Source: Trichomonas vaginalis G3 (lineage: Eukaryota; Parabasalia; Trichomonadida; Trichomonadidae). From it: a stretch of 64,000 nucleotides of DNA. The stretch lies in contig NC_067206.1 in assembly GCF_026262505.1 (NCBI RefSeq), positions 37,895,660-37,959,659 of the forward strand, given 5' to 3'. The position numbers and the translations under genes were made by a program. Every line of letters starts with the position of its first letter. The stretch's first letter is position 1. The notes under the pieces were generated by a model. It was not told the DNA's origin and made no database searches. It saw only the letters and a list, made by a program, of their open reading frames with translations. Positions 16,859 through 26,654 of this stretch are shown here, one piece after another.

Positions 16859-17758
16859 TTAAAATAATGTCATCTTTTGTTGCTTAACTTCTTTAAAGTC
16901 CGTCTTTCCTGCAACTATATGAACTTCCATATATGAACGAGGTGTTGGTAGCTCTTTGTATTTGTTCCATAACTCTTCCCAATCTTCTGTTGCTCCTGAC
17001 TGTTCAATCATTGACTGAAAGTCTCTCATAGAATAACCTTGAAAGATAACGAAGTCAGTGCATAGTCTCTTAATGTTTAAACATATATGTCTCCATGTTT
17101 GACACATGATGACAACAGTATAGTTATAATGTCTGACCTTAGTGATGAAGTTCGCTAATGGTGAACGTGGGTCATTCAATAAGTCATGACCACCATAATC
17201 GTCTAACACTAATAGAGAATTACTGGGATACTTTGTGAAAGGATATTTGTTCAACTTCTTTACAACATATATTGCAATCTTCTTATACTCAAACTTTCCA
17301 TCAGGTTTCCTTAGTTGATGCTTTGTTAAGATGTGTTCCATCTCCTCTGAAATTTTTTCGAACTTACTTTGAACGAACTCAACAATAGCGTAATACTTTG
17401 CTTTCATCTTAACGTTCTTCATTAAATAAGGCATAAGTTCTTTATCATCCTTTTTCAGTACTGGTGCTTTAACTTGACTCATAAATGTCTTCGCTGTTTT
17501 ATCCATTGTTCCTGATGTTGCTGAGATAACTATTGAGTCATAATATGGAGTATTAGTGAAGCGGTCTGTTATCATTATATGACGAATAACACCATATGTC
17601 TTACCTGAACCCATCTTACCGCAGTAGAAATAAACACCATTAGTACAAAATGGATAATCATCAGAAAATGGCATAATGAGTGCATTGTTTAGTTCTTTAC
17701 TATTCTTACGTGCTCCATCATGAAGAATCTTATCTACTTGATTAATAACTTTCTCCAT
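16859..17758 (-). CDS. A32/FtsK-like genome-packaging ATPase
   Basis: This 299-residue ATPase would pump element DNA into capsids. The Walker A loop is CGKMGSGKTYG near residues 46-56. Walker B is SLLVLDDYGGHD near residues 182-193, with hydrophobic residues before DD. A sensor-like stretch VVIMCQTWRH follows near residue 216. Size and motif spacing fit Polinton packaging ATPases. The element 2 counterpart is at 30503-31378 (Walker A APPGSGKT, Walker B CLLILDDFASH). It is divergent from the structural gene at 17777, with 18 bp between start codons. Confidence 0.88.
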   Translation of the reverse strand: MEKVINQVDKILHDGARKNSKELNNALIMPFSDDYPFCTNGVYFYCGKMGSGKTYGVIRHIMITDRFTNTPYYDSIVISATSGTMDKTAKTFMSQVKAPVLKKDDKELMPYLMKNVKMKAKYYAIVEFVQSKFEKISEEMEHILTKHQLRKPDGKFEYKKIAIYVVKKLNKYPFTKYPSNSLLVLDDYGGHDLLNDPRSPLANFITKVRHYNYTVVIMCQTWRHICLNIKRLCTDFVIFQGYSMRDFQSMIEQSGATEDWEELWNKYKELPTPRSYMEVHIVAGKTDFKEVKQQKMTLF

Positions 17759-17776
17759 CTTTTAGTTACATATAAA
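17759..17776. promoter_or_regulatory. 18-bp bidirectional promoter, ATPase / structural gene
   Basis: CTTTTAGTTACATATAAA separates the divergent ATPase and 17777 start codons. TTTTA and TATAAA arms point in opposite directions, as in the four other ultra-short divergent gaps in the two elements. Confidence 0.5.
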
Positions 17777-18847
17777 ATGTCTAAATATGATGGATTATAC
17801 TATGAACATGTTATGAATGATGGCACGATAAGTGGTAATACAGTCTCATATAAATTACCGAGAGACTTCATTGAATATCCTGCGTCAAAAGCTCTTGAGA
17901 TAAGAAAGATAAGTCTTGAGCATCCAGACTTTGAGTTTCTTGCTATTCCATTAGAAATGACAGATTCATCAAAATCAGTGAAAAAAAGGTTTGACATGAG
18001 ATATTACATAAAACCCAACATGACTACACAGGAGTTGAATGAAGGTCTTATGGAAAAAATGACTGAGGCAAGTAGAGAATTTGTTGATTGTTACTATGAT
18101 TCAAATGAAAATAAATTGAATGTATTAAGAAAAGGTACATCACCAATCATAACATTACCTTCATACAGTAGTATAGAAAAAAATGCCTTGAATTATAAAT
18201 ATGACATGTCCCTAGGAGATGTGTTGGATTTCATCACTGCGTTATTAGAAACCACTGAAACAGACACAACATCAAGAAAACCAGAGCTTGTTTGGGAAGA
18301 TGACCATGGTAGAACATTCACGCAAAAAGTAATTCCATCGAAAGCAAAATTTTTAGACTTATGGGAAAAAAAATATATCTCGCGAATGCATGTATATTAT
18401 AGTTTTACCATAGCAGATTTCACTGACGAAAATGATAAAGATAAAAAAACATATAAGTACTTTGATGAGCTTTTCATAACTATAGCGAATATCAGGTTTA
18501 TCCTTGAGCGAAAGGGCAAACCAACATATAAATTTGTCGGTTATCAGATAAGAATAAATCCTCTCCTTGAGCCTTTAGTAACGTTGAGTAATATTGCTCA
18601 TGATAACAAACAATTTATATGTAATGTGAATGAACAGCTTGTGCCACCAAAATTTTACGATATCACTGGTTATAAAGATGCACTCGTGTTTGAGTTTTAT
18701 AAGCGCTTTTCATTCAAAAGAGTTGAAGAATCAACTGATGGTCAAAAAAAGGAATATTATGTAAAAGAACCATATGAAATTCCTAAAGACTCTAATATAA
18801 TGGTTGAACTTATATTAGAGTCTGGTACTCAATCTCAACATAAATAG
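17777..18847 (+). CDS. Probable virion structural protein, 356 aa
   Basis: The start at 17777 (MSKYDGLYYEHVMNDGTISG) lies 18 bp from the divergent packaging ATPase. The protein is beta-rich without membrane segments. An early segment YKLPRDFIEYPASKALEIRK resembles YRFDYPLRWLRDPSVTKAIG in the element 2 proteins at 37618-38478 and 42463-43266. All three then have a helix of the 'elatLqxfqekinxxy' type and a long beta-rich C-terminal part. They may form one distant structural family. Whether it is a second penton, a vertex protein or something else cannot be told from sequence. Confidence 0.45.
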   Translation: MSKYDGLYYEHVMNDGTISGNTVSYKLPRDFIEYPASKALEIRKISLEHPDFEFLAIPLEMTDSSKSVKKRFDMRYYIKPNMTTQELNEGLMEKMTEASREFVDCYYDSNENKLNVLRKGTSPIITLPSYSSIEKNALNYKYDMSLGDVLDFITALLETTETDTTSRKPELVWEDDHGRTFTQKVIPSKAKFLDLWEKKYISRMHVYYSFTIADFTDENDKDKKTYKYFDELFITIANIRFILERKGKPTYKFVGYQIRINPLLEPLVTLSNIAHDNKQFICNVNEQLVPPKFYDITGYKDALVFEFYKRFSFKRVEESTDGQKKEYYVKEPYEIPKDSNIMVELILESGTQSQHK

Positions 18848-18877
18848 TTTACGTGACAGAATTTTTTGACACGTAAA
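18848..18877. repeat. Short inverted repeat after last element-1 gene
   Basis: TTTACGTG at 18848 and CACGTAAA at 18870 form perfect 8-bp arms around a 14-base loop, immediately after the stop of the last element gene. It may be a 3'-end hairpin or part of the element end region; function not shown. Confidence 0.4.
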
Positions 18878-19070
18878 GTTTACATTTTAATGGAAGCGAA
18901 CAACAAAGCTCCTGCTAGTGAATAAAGGTTAGTTTACATATGAACGTTTATTTTTACACATATATGCGTACATATGCGCGCCCGTATGGTGTCAGTTTTC
19001 TGTCACTTTTTTCATTGTGTCGGTGACTGTAGCTGTAGGCTACAGGCGACGCACAATGTATACTGTACTT

Positions 19071-19396
19071 ATAAATATATACATATATAAATATATACAT
19101 ATATAAATATATACATATATAAATATATACATATATAAATATATACATATATAAATATATACATATATAAATATATACATATATAAATATATACATATAT
19201 AAATATATACATATATAAATATATACATATATAAATATATACATATATAAATATATACATATATAAATATATACATATATAAATATATACATATATAAAT
19301 ATATACATATATAAATATATACATATATAAATATATACATATATAAATATATACATATATAAATATATACATATATAAATATATACATATATAAAT
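19071..19396. repeat. 16-bp AT microsatellite, about 20 perfect copies
   Basis: The unit AAATATATACATATAT repeats about 20 times without visible variation. Long open frames across it (Tyr/Ile-rich) are artefacts of the 16-bp period. The array sits between the last gene of element 1 and host sequence; GTCACTTTT motifs occur on both sides (near 19001 and 19442). Confidence 0.95.
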
Positions 19397-19418
19397 AACA
19401 AAATACAATCAAAAAATA

Positions 19419-20449
19419 GTGTTTGGAAATTTAAGGTTAAGTGTCACTTTTCTAGTGTCACTTTTCTATCACGCTCATTGGGATTCATATTTCCCAGCAA
19501 ATTTACCTAAAGAAGAATTTAGGTTTCAAAGCACTAAGCTCGATGCAAGAGAATATAATTATCATGTTTCATCATGTAACTTTGACTCAGTAAATACGCA
19601 AGGTTCTGTTCATCTCGAAACAAACAACACTGCAATCAAATTTCTTATTGATACTACACTTTTTAATAACTGCAGCAACACAGAAAATGGTGGTTGTATT
19701 TCATATAGCCAAGAAGGCGAATTTATTCAAGATCGAATTTGCAGTTATGCTTCCATAGTTGATGATCAAGACGACTTTGGTGTTTATTGCTTCATTCATG
19801 TAACAAACACATCAGAATTTAAAAAATTTATTCATGATAGTTCTTTAACCAAAAGTTTTTATGATTGTTATGCCAGTGGATTCGGAAACATTTTTTTGCA
19901 AAATGGCAAAATCCAAATTAAATCAATTAATGTGTCATATGAACATATAATGCGTGATGATTTTTACACAATTTATTTATATTCTGTCAAATCTAATACT
20001 TCATTTTCTACCTTTTTTAATGCAACCAGCGGTCATACAGAAAGCATGACATTAGACCATATAAGTGGCACAGAAATATTTGAACTTTTCAATTGCAATA
20101 TTTTAGAAGTATATTATGGAATGTTTGTGGTGCACAATCTGCAATTGTTCATATTAAAAATTGCAGTATTTTAAGATGTATTCCTTCATACTATTTTCTC
20201 GGTTTTAGTTCTGAAATTAAAATAGATGGATGTTATATTGATGTTTCCAACCCACATATGTATGGAGCTAAGTTTACAAACAATGTTACAAGTTATTTTA
20301 CTCACAATCTTTCCCATTTTTCATCTGCATTTTGTTATGCAGAAAATCCTATTATATATTTGAAACAGCAAAAAAAGAATTACACACTCGATCTTGATAT
20401 TTCTCTTCTTTTTGGTTCATCAGCCAATATATCTTTAATAAAAAAGTAG
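19419..20449 (+). pseudogene. Decayed host beta-helix-type surface protein gene
   Basis: This is a host gene relic of the same family as those at 45416-46464 and 48434-49258 (right-handed beta-helix-like, cysteine-containing short repeats). Recognisable segments are YHVSSCNFDSVNTQGSVHLE, a GGCISYSQEGEFIQDRICSY motif, and later CSILRCIPSYYFLGFSSEIK. The reading frame changes once between about 20090 and 20170. The N-terminal part probably begins inside or before the sequence near 19460, and no convincing start codon or signal peptide is visible. It may represent a truncated family member placed between the two elements. Confidence 0.5.
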
Positions 20450-21027
20450 TTCTTACTTATTTACATTGAAAAAATTTACTAGAAAAAGATTCTATAAAAA
20501 CATGAGGAAGCATCAACCTTGATAATGGTAAATTCTGTAAAGGAGATTAACACAACCTCAGAACTTCAGGATGTGGTTCATGATGTTTTGGAGGTGGAAC
20601 ATTTGATGATTATGGTTCAGATGGTAGAAGTTGTTACATTTAGTGGACATGAAGTTTGTGTTTCTGTCATCAAAGAATCAAAAAAATAGATAATATATCT
20701 TTCAAAGCCCAAAGAGATATCTCAGTCCACTTTTCAGGATAGAAATTCGAAAGAACAGTTATTCTTGATTGCCTTTTGTTTTATAGAAAACTTCAATGCG
20801 ATAAAGTTTATCAAGAAATGCATCAATTTGGAAAATAAATATTAAACAATGAAAAATTAAGATTAAACACATTCTTTCTAGTTAAGGTGTGTTTAGTAGA
20901 TGTTGTTTTGTATTTGTATTTAACACTTCTACTTTATTATTAGAATTTGTTTGATTTTAATTCACAGATAAGATTACACTTATGACTAGAACTGCATTCT
21001 AATTGGGTGTGAAGTGTAAAATATGAA
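20450..21027. other. Intergenic host DNA left of element 2
   Basis: No intact gene is seen. Around 20500-20690 a faint coding echo rich in Gly (GGGTFDDYGSDGRSCY on the plus strand) may be a remnant of the host glycine-rich family, but stops interrupt it. The rest is AT-rich without structure I can name. Confidence 0.4.
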
Positions 21028-21033
21028 TGAATT
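21028..21033. repeat. Target-site duplication, left copy (TGAATT)
   Basis: TGAATT directly precedes the left terminal repeat and recurs at 45163-45168 directly after the right one. Six bases is the duplication length expected for Polinton integration. Confidence 0.8.
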
Positions 21034-21097
21034 AAAAAAAAGGTAGTGGGGCTTCCAGGCACTTCGTGCCCTCTAGCCCTGAAGATGTTTAGTATAA
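21034..21097 (+). repeat. Left terminal inverted repeat of element 2
   Basis: The repeat starts with an A-tract and GGTAGTGGGGCTTCCAGGCA and ends in AGTATAA. It matches the inverted sequence 45100-45162 over about 64 bp with one mismatch and a one-base difference in the A-tract length. The GCACTTCGTGC core is itself a small palindrome. Confidence 0.95.
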
Positions 21098-21308
21098 CTT
21101 TGTCCGGACAAGTAAGGGTCTAACGTCGCTACAGGAAAAGTTACAGGCGTTCCAAGGAAGTATACTTTGAGAAGCCTTTTCTCCTTATAGAATGAGATAG
21201 GACGGTTATTTTACAAAACTGACAACAGTTTGACCGAGTAGTTTTTTGTGCTGAACAAAAAGTGTCATATAAACATCTGTCAAAAACCGCTTTTTAACTT
21301 CACTTAAA

Positions 21309-24092
21309 ATGCCACGTAAGCTACGTAAGAATATACGTAAGAGGAAGGGAGCATTGAAACATCCAATAGTAAAACTGACACCACAACAACAGTTGCAACA
21401 ACAAATGATGAATGACCCCACTATGTTGCAACAAATGTCAAGCAACCCTATGCTTTTAAACCGAGTTATTGGTGCACAGAGTGGAGGTTTAAGAGCGGCA
21501 CTTTTAGCGAAAATGGCAGGCTATGGTGGAGCTGCAGACGGAACAGCTTATAACCCTCAAAGTCAAATGAATTTGAGTTCACTCAAAAATCAAATAACAG
21601 ATGTCAAAAAGTCAAACATAGACATACAGAAACAAATAAGTGAAAACGAAAAGAAACTAGAATATGACAGACACACAAAGAAACTCAATGAGTTAAACGT
21701 AGAGAAAAAGAAGAAAGAAGAACAACTGAAAGAACTAAGTACAGAGGAATATGCGAAAAAAGTGTCAGAAAAAGCAGCAGAAGTAGCAAAAATGGAACAA
21801 GATGTTATAAATTTGAAAAACCATACTACTCAATATAAAGTACTGAAAGATGAAGAAATAAAACAAAAAGCCCTGAAGACATATATGGATAGCGATGAGT
21901 ATAAAAAAGAAGTTGAAGCAAATGTAAAGGCAGAAAAACTTTTACAGTTGCAAAACCAAACCGTACAGTATGAAAACTTAGCACAAGAAAGTAAAAATAA
22001 CGACGCAGCCATGCAAAAGGCAATGAAAAGCGCAGAATATATAAAAGCTAATAATGACTGGTTAGATGCCCAAGCCAACGCCAAAGCAGCCCAACTTATA
22101 GGGTCAATAAGGACAAAAATACAAGCGGATGAAGACAGTTCAAATGAAGCTTTAATGAATGCTGACTTTAAGAACGCCTTCGAAGCTCTTCATAGTAAGG
22201 TGAAACTAGTGAACGACTTCTCATCTGGAAAGAAACTGAAGTCTGAAGGTTTCGACAAAGAGTTAAGAGAAGTAGCACAAAATATGACGAAAATAACAGA
22301 TGCAGCAACGAGACAGGCAGTTCAAAGTGCCTATGACGCCGTTAGAGCAACTGTTGTGGAAAGTCAAGAAAAAGAGTTACAACAGACCAAAACAGACCTA
22401 GTAAATGCTTTCTTAAAAACGAAAAGTCAGGTAGGACATTATGCTGCAGATGGAACATATGTGCCAGCTGGTGGAACTTATATACCAGCTGGTGGAACTT
22501 ATATACTAGCTAGTGGAACTTATATACCACCAAACCCTCCAAGAGAAGCACCTGCACCAGGACTACCTAAAACATTTACATCGTCACATGGACACAGACA
22601 CAGGCATGCACCAAAACCAACACAACAACCAACAGTTCAAAACACTGCACCACAACCAACAGTTCAAAACACTGCACCACAACCAACAGTTCAAAACACT
22701 GCACCACAACCAACAGTTCAAAACACTGCACCACAACCAACAGTTCAAAACACTGCACAGCAACAACCACAAACAGAGCAAGGACATAAAAGAAGTAGAG
22801 AACAAGGAAACCAAGAATTCTTAAAAATGCTTAAGGAAAATTATGGTTACCCAGATACTCTTGACTTTAGTGACAGATATAAAGAAGCTATTAGAAAGTT
22901 CAAGGAAGGAAATACTGACCCGAACCTATTTAGCTTTATGGTTCAGCACCAAATGGGATATAATTTCAAACCTGGAAAATACAAGCTCGCTAAGGGATAT
23001 GATTTAATAGCATATCATCCAAATGACATGGATGAATTTACTCCGAGATATTTGGTGTCAGAGCTAAATGATAATTCAACTCTCTTCATGAAACGCGTAA
23101 AAAATAGAGACGGAACGAAAGAAGAAAGGTTTATGAGTCCGGATGACTTAGATAGGGAACTTTTTAAAAACGGTCTCGGAATATATGAAATGCCAGCAGA
23201 TGAGGTACAAGAAACTCCACAGGAAGAAGTTCAGATACAACCAGACATGGAAGAAATAGTTCAGCAACAACAGCTAGAAGAGCCTGAAGGAAACGAACAA
23301 GTCCCTCCTTTGGAAACTAACTTCACAGAACTAGATGAAGATTTGGAACAGCCGAAAAATCTTGACCCTCAACAAGTGTATGCGGGGAATATGGAATCTT
23401 TCCAAGAGTCTAAGAAAAATTCGGCTGACATAGTAGAAGAATATCGAAAAATGTTCGCCGACATACAAAAGACTCCAACATCAGATGAAAATATTCAGCA
23501 TAGAATGGAAGTACTGAAAGAAAGTGTACGCAAATACAACAATCCTTTTTACTTACGACCATATAACGTTCAATCTTTGGCTGAACTCGGTGAAAATAAA
23601 AGGTTAAATTTCACCAAAACATATAGAAATGAAACATTGTTTAAAGTTCATTCAGAACCTAACCAATATGGAAACAAACCTACTTTTGTTTCTGCAGACT
23701 ATGGAACTACAATGAGATGGGGTCATAAAGCTAATCCGGATAGGTGGTTCATAAACTTACAACCACAATTCCAAGAAGTTGTAGACGCAATGGAAGTGAA
23801 TGGTGAACCAGATATAGCTGGTATTTTCAGCGCGGCTTTAATGCCATTGAAAGATATGAAACATGCAGATATTTTGGACCAGTATGAAATGAACATGGCT
23901 GATGGAAATATAACACCTGACGTTCTAGAACATTTATCTCAAAGAACTACACAGAACCATAGAGATGGTATATTTGGTGAAGAGTTTAGAAAGAAAGTTA
24001 GGGAGATAGAAGGAAGAGAACCTATTGTACATGACCTTGCAAACGAAAGTTTACAAAATGTCATAAAAACTTACTTTGCAGACAATGAATAG
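21309..24092 (+). CDS. Large coiled-coil structural protein, 927 aa
   Basis: It starts at 21309 (MPRKLRKNIRKRKGALKHPI) with a strongly basic N-terminus, then a Gln/Met-rich helix. A long coiled coil follows at about residues 85-360 (many KKKEEQLKELS-type heptads). Three short repeats GGTYIPA and five copies of a nine-residue PQPTVQNTA repeat lie at about 385-490. The C-terminal 430 residues form a mixed globular region with FFLRPYNVQSLAEL-like segments and DYGTTMRWGHKANPDRWFIN. The overall build parallels the element 1 frames 12780-16420. It is the first gene inside the left terminal repeat and is followed by the major capsid region. It may be a scaffold, core or portal-associated protein; no enzyme signature is seen. 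Confidence 0.55.
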   Translation: MPRKLRKNIRKRKGALKHPIVKLTPQQQLQQQMMNDPTMLQQMSSNPMLLNRVIGAQSGGLRAALLAKMAGYGGAADGTAYNPQSQMNLSSLKNQITDVKKSNIDIQKQISENEKKLEYDRHTKKLNELNVEKKKKEEQLKELSTEEYAKKVSEKAAEVAKMEQDVINLKNHTTQYKVLKDEEIKQKALKTYMDSDEYKKEVEANVKAEKLLQLQNQTVQYENLAQESKNNDAAMQKAMKSAEYIKANNDWLDAQANAKAAQLIGSIRTKIQADEDSSNEALMNADFKNAFEALHSKVKLVNDFSSGKKLKSEGFDKELREVAQNMTKITDAATRQAVQSAYDAVRATVVESQEKELQQTKTDLVNAFLKTKSQVGHYAADGTYVPAGGTYIPAGGTYILASGTYIPPNPPREAPAPGLPKTFTSSHGHRHRHAPKPTQQPTVQNTAPQPTVQNTAPQPTVQNTAPQPTVQNTAPQPTVQNTAQQQPQTEQGHKRSREQGNQEFLKMLKENYGYPDTLDFSDRYKEAIRKFKEGNTDPNLFSFMVQHQMGYNFKPGKYKLAKGYDLIAYHPNDMDEFTPRYLVSELNDNSTLFMKRVKNRDGTKEERFMSPDDLDRELFKNGLGIYEMPADEVQETPQEEVQIQPDMEEIVQQQQLEEPEGNEQVPPLETNFTELDEDLEQPKNLDPQQVYAGNMESFQESKKNSADIVEEYRKMFADIQKTPTSDENIQHRMEVLKESVRKYNNPFYLRPYNVQSLAELGENKRLNFTKTYRNETLFKVHSEPNQYGNKPTFVSADYGTTMRWGHKANPDRWFINLQPQFQEVVDAMEVNGEPDIAGIFSAALMPLKDMKHADILDQYEMNMADGNITPDVLEHLSQRTTQNHRDGIFGEEFRKKVREIEGREPIVHDLANESLQNVIKTYFADNE
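22620..22757 (+). repeat. 27-bp coding tandem repeat, five copies
   Basis: Five nearly identical 27-bp units encode PQPTVQNTA within the large coiled-coil protein. The nucleotide near-identity indicates recent expansion. Confidence 0.9.
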
Positions 24093-24573
24093 AAGGGATG
24101 AATATTTAAGAAAACTCAAATGGACAGTACCAAATGAAATGTTAGTATTGAAAAACATGTTCCTTGACAAAATAAAACCAACTACAGAAATAAATGACGC
24201 AAGACTGAAACATTGGGTAAAAGCTTTCCCATTCACAAAAGATATTATTGGTAACATGGAAAGAAAACCAGAATGGCTACAAAAACATATATTTGGAAAC
24301 GAGCTTATTCCATATGGACAAGCTCTGTTTGAAGAGCTTGAACCGGAAACTCAGGAAAGAGTCATGCAAACAATAAGCGAAGACTCAAATACAAACTATG
24401 ACAAAATCTTTCTAGGATATAGGTTACCTGAGATGGGCGACCAGAGCCCAAAGGCAAAAAGGACATGGAAAATTTACAACATACTAGGTGAACATGAGGC
24501 AAAGATGCAACAACTTGAAGCAGAGGGCAAGTTACATAAAGCGACACCAAAGAAGAAGAGTAGAACAAAGTGA
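24076..24573 (+). CDS. Hypothetical structural-block protein, about 160 aa
   Basis: The likely start is MNRRDEYLRKLKWTVPNEML at 24085, or three codons upstream at 24076. It overlaps the end of the preceding structural gene by a few bases. The protein is helical (LKNMFLDKIKPTTEINDARL), with PEWLQKHIFGNELIPYGQAL in the middle and a Lys-rich C-terminus (ATPKKKSRTK). It sits directly before the major capsid region, so a capsid-assembly role is plausible. No family is recognised. Confidence 0.45.
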   Translation: MQTMNRRDEYLRKLKWTVPNEMLVLKNMFLDKIKPTTEINDARLKHWVKAFPFTKDIIGNMERKPEWLQKHIFGNELIPYGQALFEELEPETQERVMQTISEDSNTNYDKIFLGYRLPEMGDQSPKAKRTWKIYNILGEHEAKMQQLEAEGKLHKATPKKKSRTK

Positions 24574-24722
24574 AAGTAGTGAAGAAGTAACTTCATCTAG
24601 TGAAAGTAGTGGCAATGAAGGAAAAAGAAGAGTTAAAAACTCAGTCAGGAAGAAAGTAAAGCTTGGTCGAGTGGGTTCTATTATGATATATAAATCCAAC
24701 TATTCTATTTTACCCATATGAA

Positions 24723-26163
24723 ATGTACGCCGCTCAGAATATAACGCAACAGTTTTGGATGCCATGAACGGAAATGTTTCCGAATGGTATAACGAATGGA
24801 CAAGCCATTAGAAGGTCAGAAATAGTTCCTGGAACTTACGAATATACAACTGCTGTTTCTTATGGAAACGTAGGTGAGTTTGAGAAGGTTCTTCAACAAC
24901 AGTAGATATTGCTTGCGACAGGTTTCATATTATTTCTATTGACAACTCATTCTTATACGTGGAACAAGACATTGAAATAAAACCTTCTGCCAAGTTGTCT
25001 GACAAGAAAGGTTGCAATGGAATTTTCTATGTCGGATACCAATATGCTCCAGAAGTTTTCATGGGATATAAGATATATTCTAACTCTGACTTAGTTCAAA
25101 CAGTAACATGGGCAAACTATGAATGGTTCGCTTTGAGAAACTCAGTACAACCACAAGCTAGAGAACAAACAGACCAGTATGCAAATATTGAGAAAATAAG
25201 AAGACTTGACCCTAACGTTCCAGGAGTTTATGTTAACCTTTCTGGTTCAGATGGAACTGCTGCCACTAAAGTAAAACTGAAACTTAGAGTTCCTTTGTCA
25301 TCTTTCCTCATCTTCAGGTTTTTAAGATACTTACCAAACTGGGCAGGAAAAATTTCTATTGAACTTACTCCAAGCAAAAATAACTTAGTCATTGCACCAA
25401 CACAAGACCCATTCACTATTACAGACGTAAAGGGAACAAATCAAACGTCATTCGCCGAATTTTGCAAAGACAAAGTTGACTTAGACTTTGGTTTCTCAAA
25501 CTTCAACAATGAAGTAAACTATTATTTCAATGCTGCTGGAACTGCTTGGGACCCAGTTAAGTTTACATGCGAAAAGTTTGAATGCAAGAGAATAGAAAGC
25601 AGACTTGCAGTCTATATGTTGGACCCAGATATTTCAAATGCTTTAGCTGCCAAATATATTGCAGTTCCACTTATGTTCCCTATACACCAAATATCTGTCA
25701 AAGACTTTGCAGGTGAAGTTGGAAACCAAAGTGCTGACCCAGGTGCAAGAACAGATATTGCTTTAACAACTGCAATGAAACATGCAGATACTATGTTTGT
25801 ACTGTTCAGACGAACTATAAATGACTATTCTTGTTTCTACAACCCCGGTATTAAATATCATATAAACATAGATGGCAAATATTATCAAGAGAAGAATATT
25901 CTACAGTTGAGGATATGAGGTCATACAACTTGACATTAGATGCTATGAACTTTAACAACAACTTCACAACAACCATTAACCCTGAAATGCAAAGTTCTAT
26001 TATGCCATATGTGAAAGTATGGACTCATACAGGAGGTCAAAAAACTCAATATACAAATGGAGACCGTTCAAACTTTTGGCTTGGCATTCCATTTGCTGAC
26101 TCAGAAGACTTTATGGGTGGTATTTCAACTGTTGGTACTGTACAAAATACAATATACTGGTGA
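24723..26163 (+). pseudogene. Major capsid protein gene remnant (double jelly-roll type)
   Basis: This region has clear major-capsid character but is broken in several places. Recognisable parts are an N-terminal MYAAQNITQQFW start, a long beta-rich middle (VTWANYEWFALRNSVQPQAR, LRVPLSSFLIFRFLRYLPNW, CEKFECKRIESRLAVYMLDP) and a C-terminal GDRSNFWLGIPFADSEDFMG. Tryptophan-rich loops, regular beta-strand spacing and the C-terminal 'NFWLGIPF...DFMGG' ending are the pattern I associate with Polinton major capsid proteins. The total span of about 1.4 kb matches a protein of around 480 residues, within the usual range. No counterpart is visible in the visible part of element 1. Confidence 0.65.
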
Positions 26164-26198
26164 CAGAGACGGTCCAGATGAACTGAGAGCAAAGAAGT

Positions 26199-26636
26199 TT
26201 ACAAAACAATAGCACTTTTCACGGAAGATGCTCTTTGAAGATTCGTTCGATGAAACCTGCTGGGGCTCCTCAGATTGGCATAACGACAGCTTCCATCGAG
26301 CAGATTTTGGCAGCAGGTCAGTAAGTTGTTCTTGAACTGACTTCTCTCCGTCAAATATTGACAGTACGCCAGTTTGACATAATATTGTAAGATAAACTTA
26401 CCTTTAGAAATATCTGTAAGTTTTGTTGTTATATTTTTGTCAACGTCAAGAACTTTCACCATTTCAGTTATACCAACTTTCTTTGCTTTATGGAAATATT
26501 TTGGTTCAGCAAATATTGCTATTCTATAACATTTACCATTGTTTGTATAAAGAACTATTCTGTCAATGTATTTGTATTGTTTGTGAGTATAAACTTTGTT
26601 CTGCTTCAATTCAATAAGATATCCGAATACGTCCAT
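26199..26636 (-). CDS. Hypothetical protein, 145 aa
   Basis: It starts at 26636 (MDVFGYLIELKQNKVYTHKQ), 18 bp from the divergent gene at 26655. The first 95 residues look like a small beta-rich domain (IDRIVLYTNNGKCYRIAIFA, MVKVLDVDKNITTKLTDISK). The last 40 residues are less regular. No family is recognised. The short divergent promoter supports a real gene. Confidence 0.4.
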   Translation of the reverse strand: MDVFGYLIELKQNKVYTHKQYKYIDRIVLYTNNGKCYRIAIFAEPKYFHKAKKVGITEMVKVLDVDKNITTKLTDISKGKFILQYYVKLAYCQYLTERSQFKNNLLTCCQNLLDGSCRYANLRSPSRFHRTNLQRASSVKSAIVL

Positions 26637-26654
26637 CTTTTTATTCTAAGTAAA
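26637..26654. promoter_or_regulatory. 18-bp bidirectional promoter
   Basis: CTTTTTATTCTAAGTAAA separates the start codons at 26636 (minus) and 26655 (plus); it has the same TTTTTAT...TAAA arms as the gaps at 2399, 17759, 40087 and 42444. Confidence 0.5.

Larger units (their letters stand above)
1..18900. mobile_element. Polinton/Maverick element 1 (left end outside window)
   Basis: This is a Polinton-type virus-like element. The assignment rests on the co-occurrence of the N-terminal part of a viral family B DNA polymerase (minus strand at the left edge), a retroviral-type integrase near 11.5 kb, an A32/FtsK-like packaging ATPase near 17 kb, a penton-like protein and fibre genes. A DNA adenine methyltransferase is carried as well. 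The left terminus is outside the window. The right terminus is not defined by a visible inverted repeat; the last element-like gene ends at 18847 and the AT microsatellite at 19071 is a plausible outer limit. A major capsid gene is not seen in the visible part. Most reading frames are open, with only a few breaks, which suggests a young copy. Confidence 0.85.

Noticed and set aside
19071-19396. Telomere-like repeat
   Set aside because: The unit is pure A/T with a single C, lacks G-runs, and is flanked by genes on both sides.
18954-19412. Long Tyr/Ile-rich open frames
   Set aside because: They are translations of a perfect 16-bp AT microsatellite; the same peptide appears in several frames.
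22513-22824. Frames rich in His/Gln or Cys/Trp across the PQPTVQNTA repeat
   Set aside because: They are shadows of a 27-bp coding repeat in the 21309-24092 gene.
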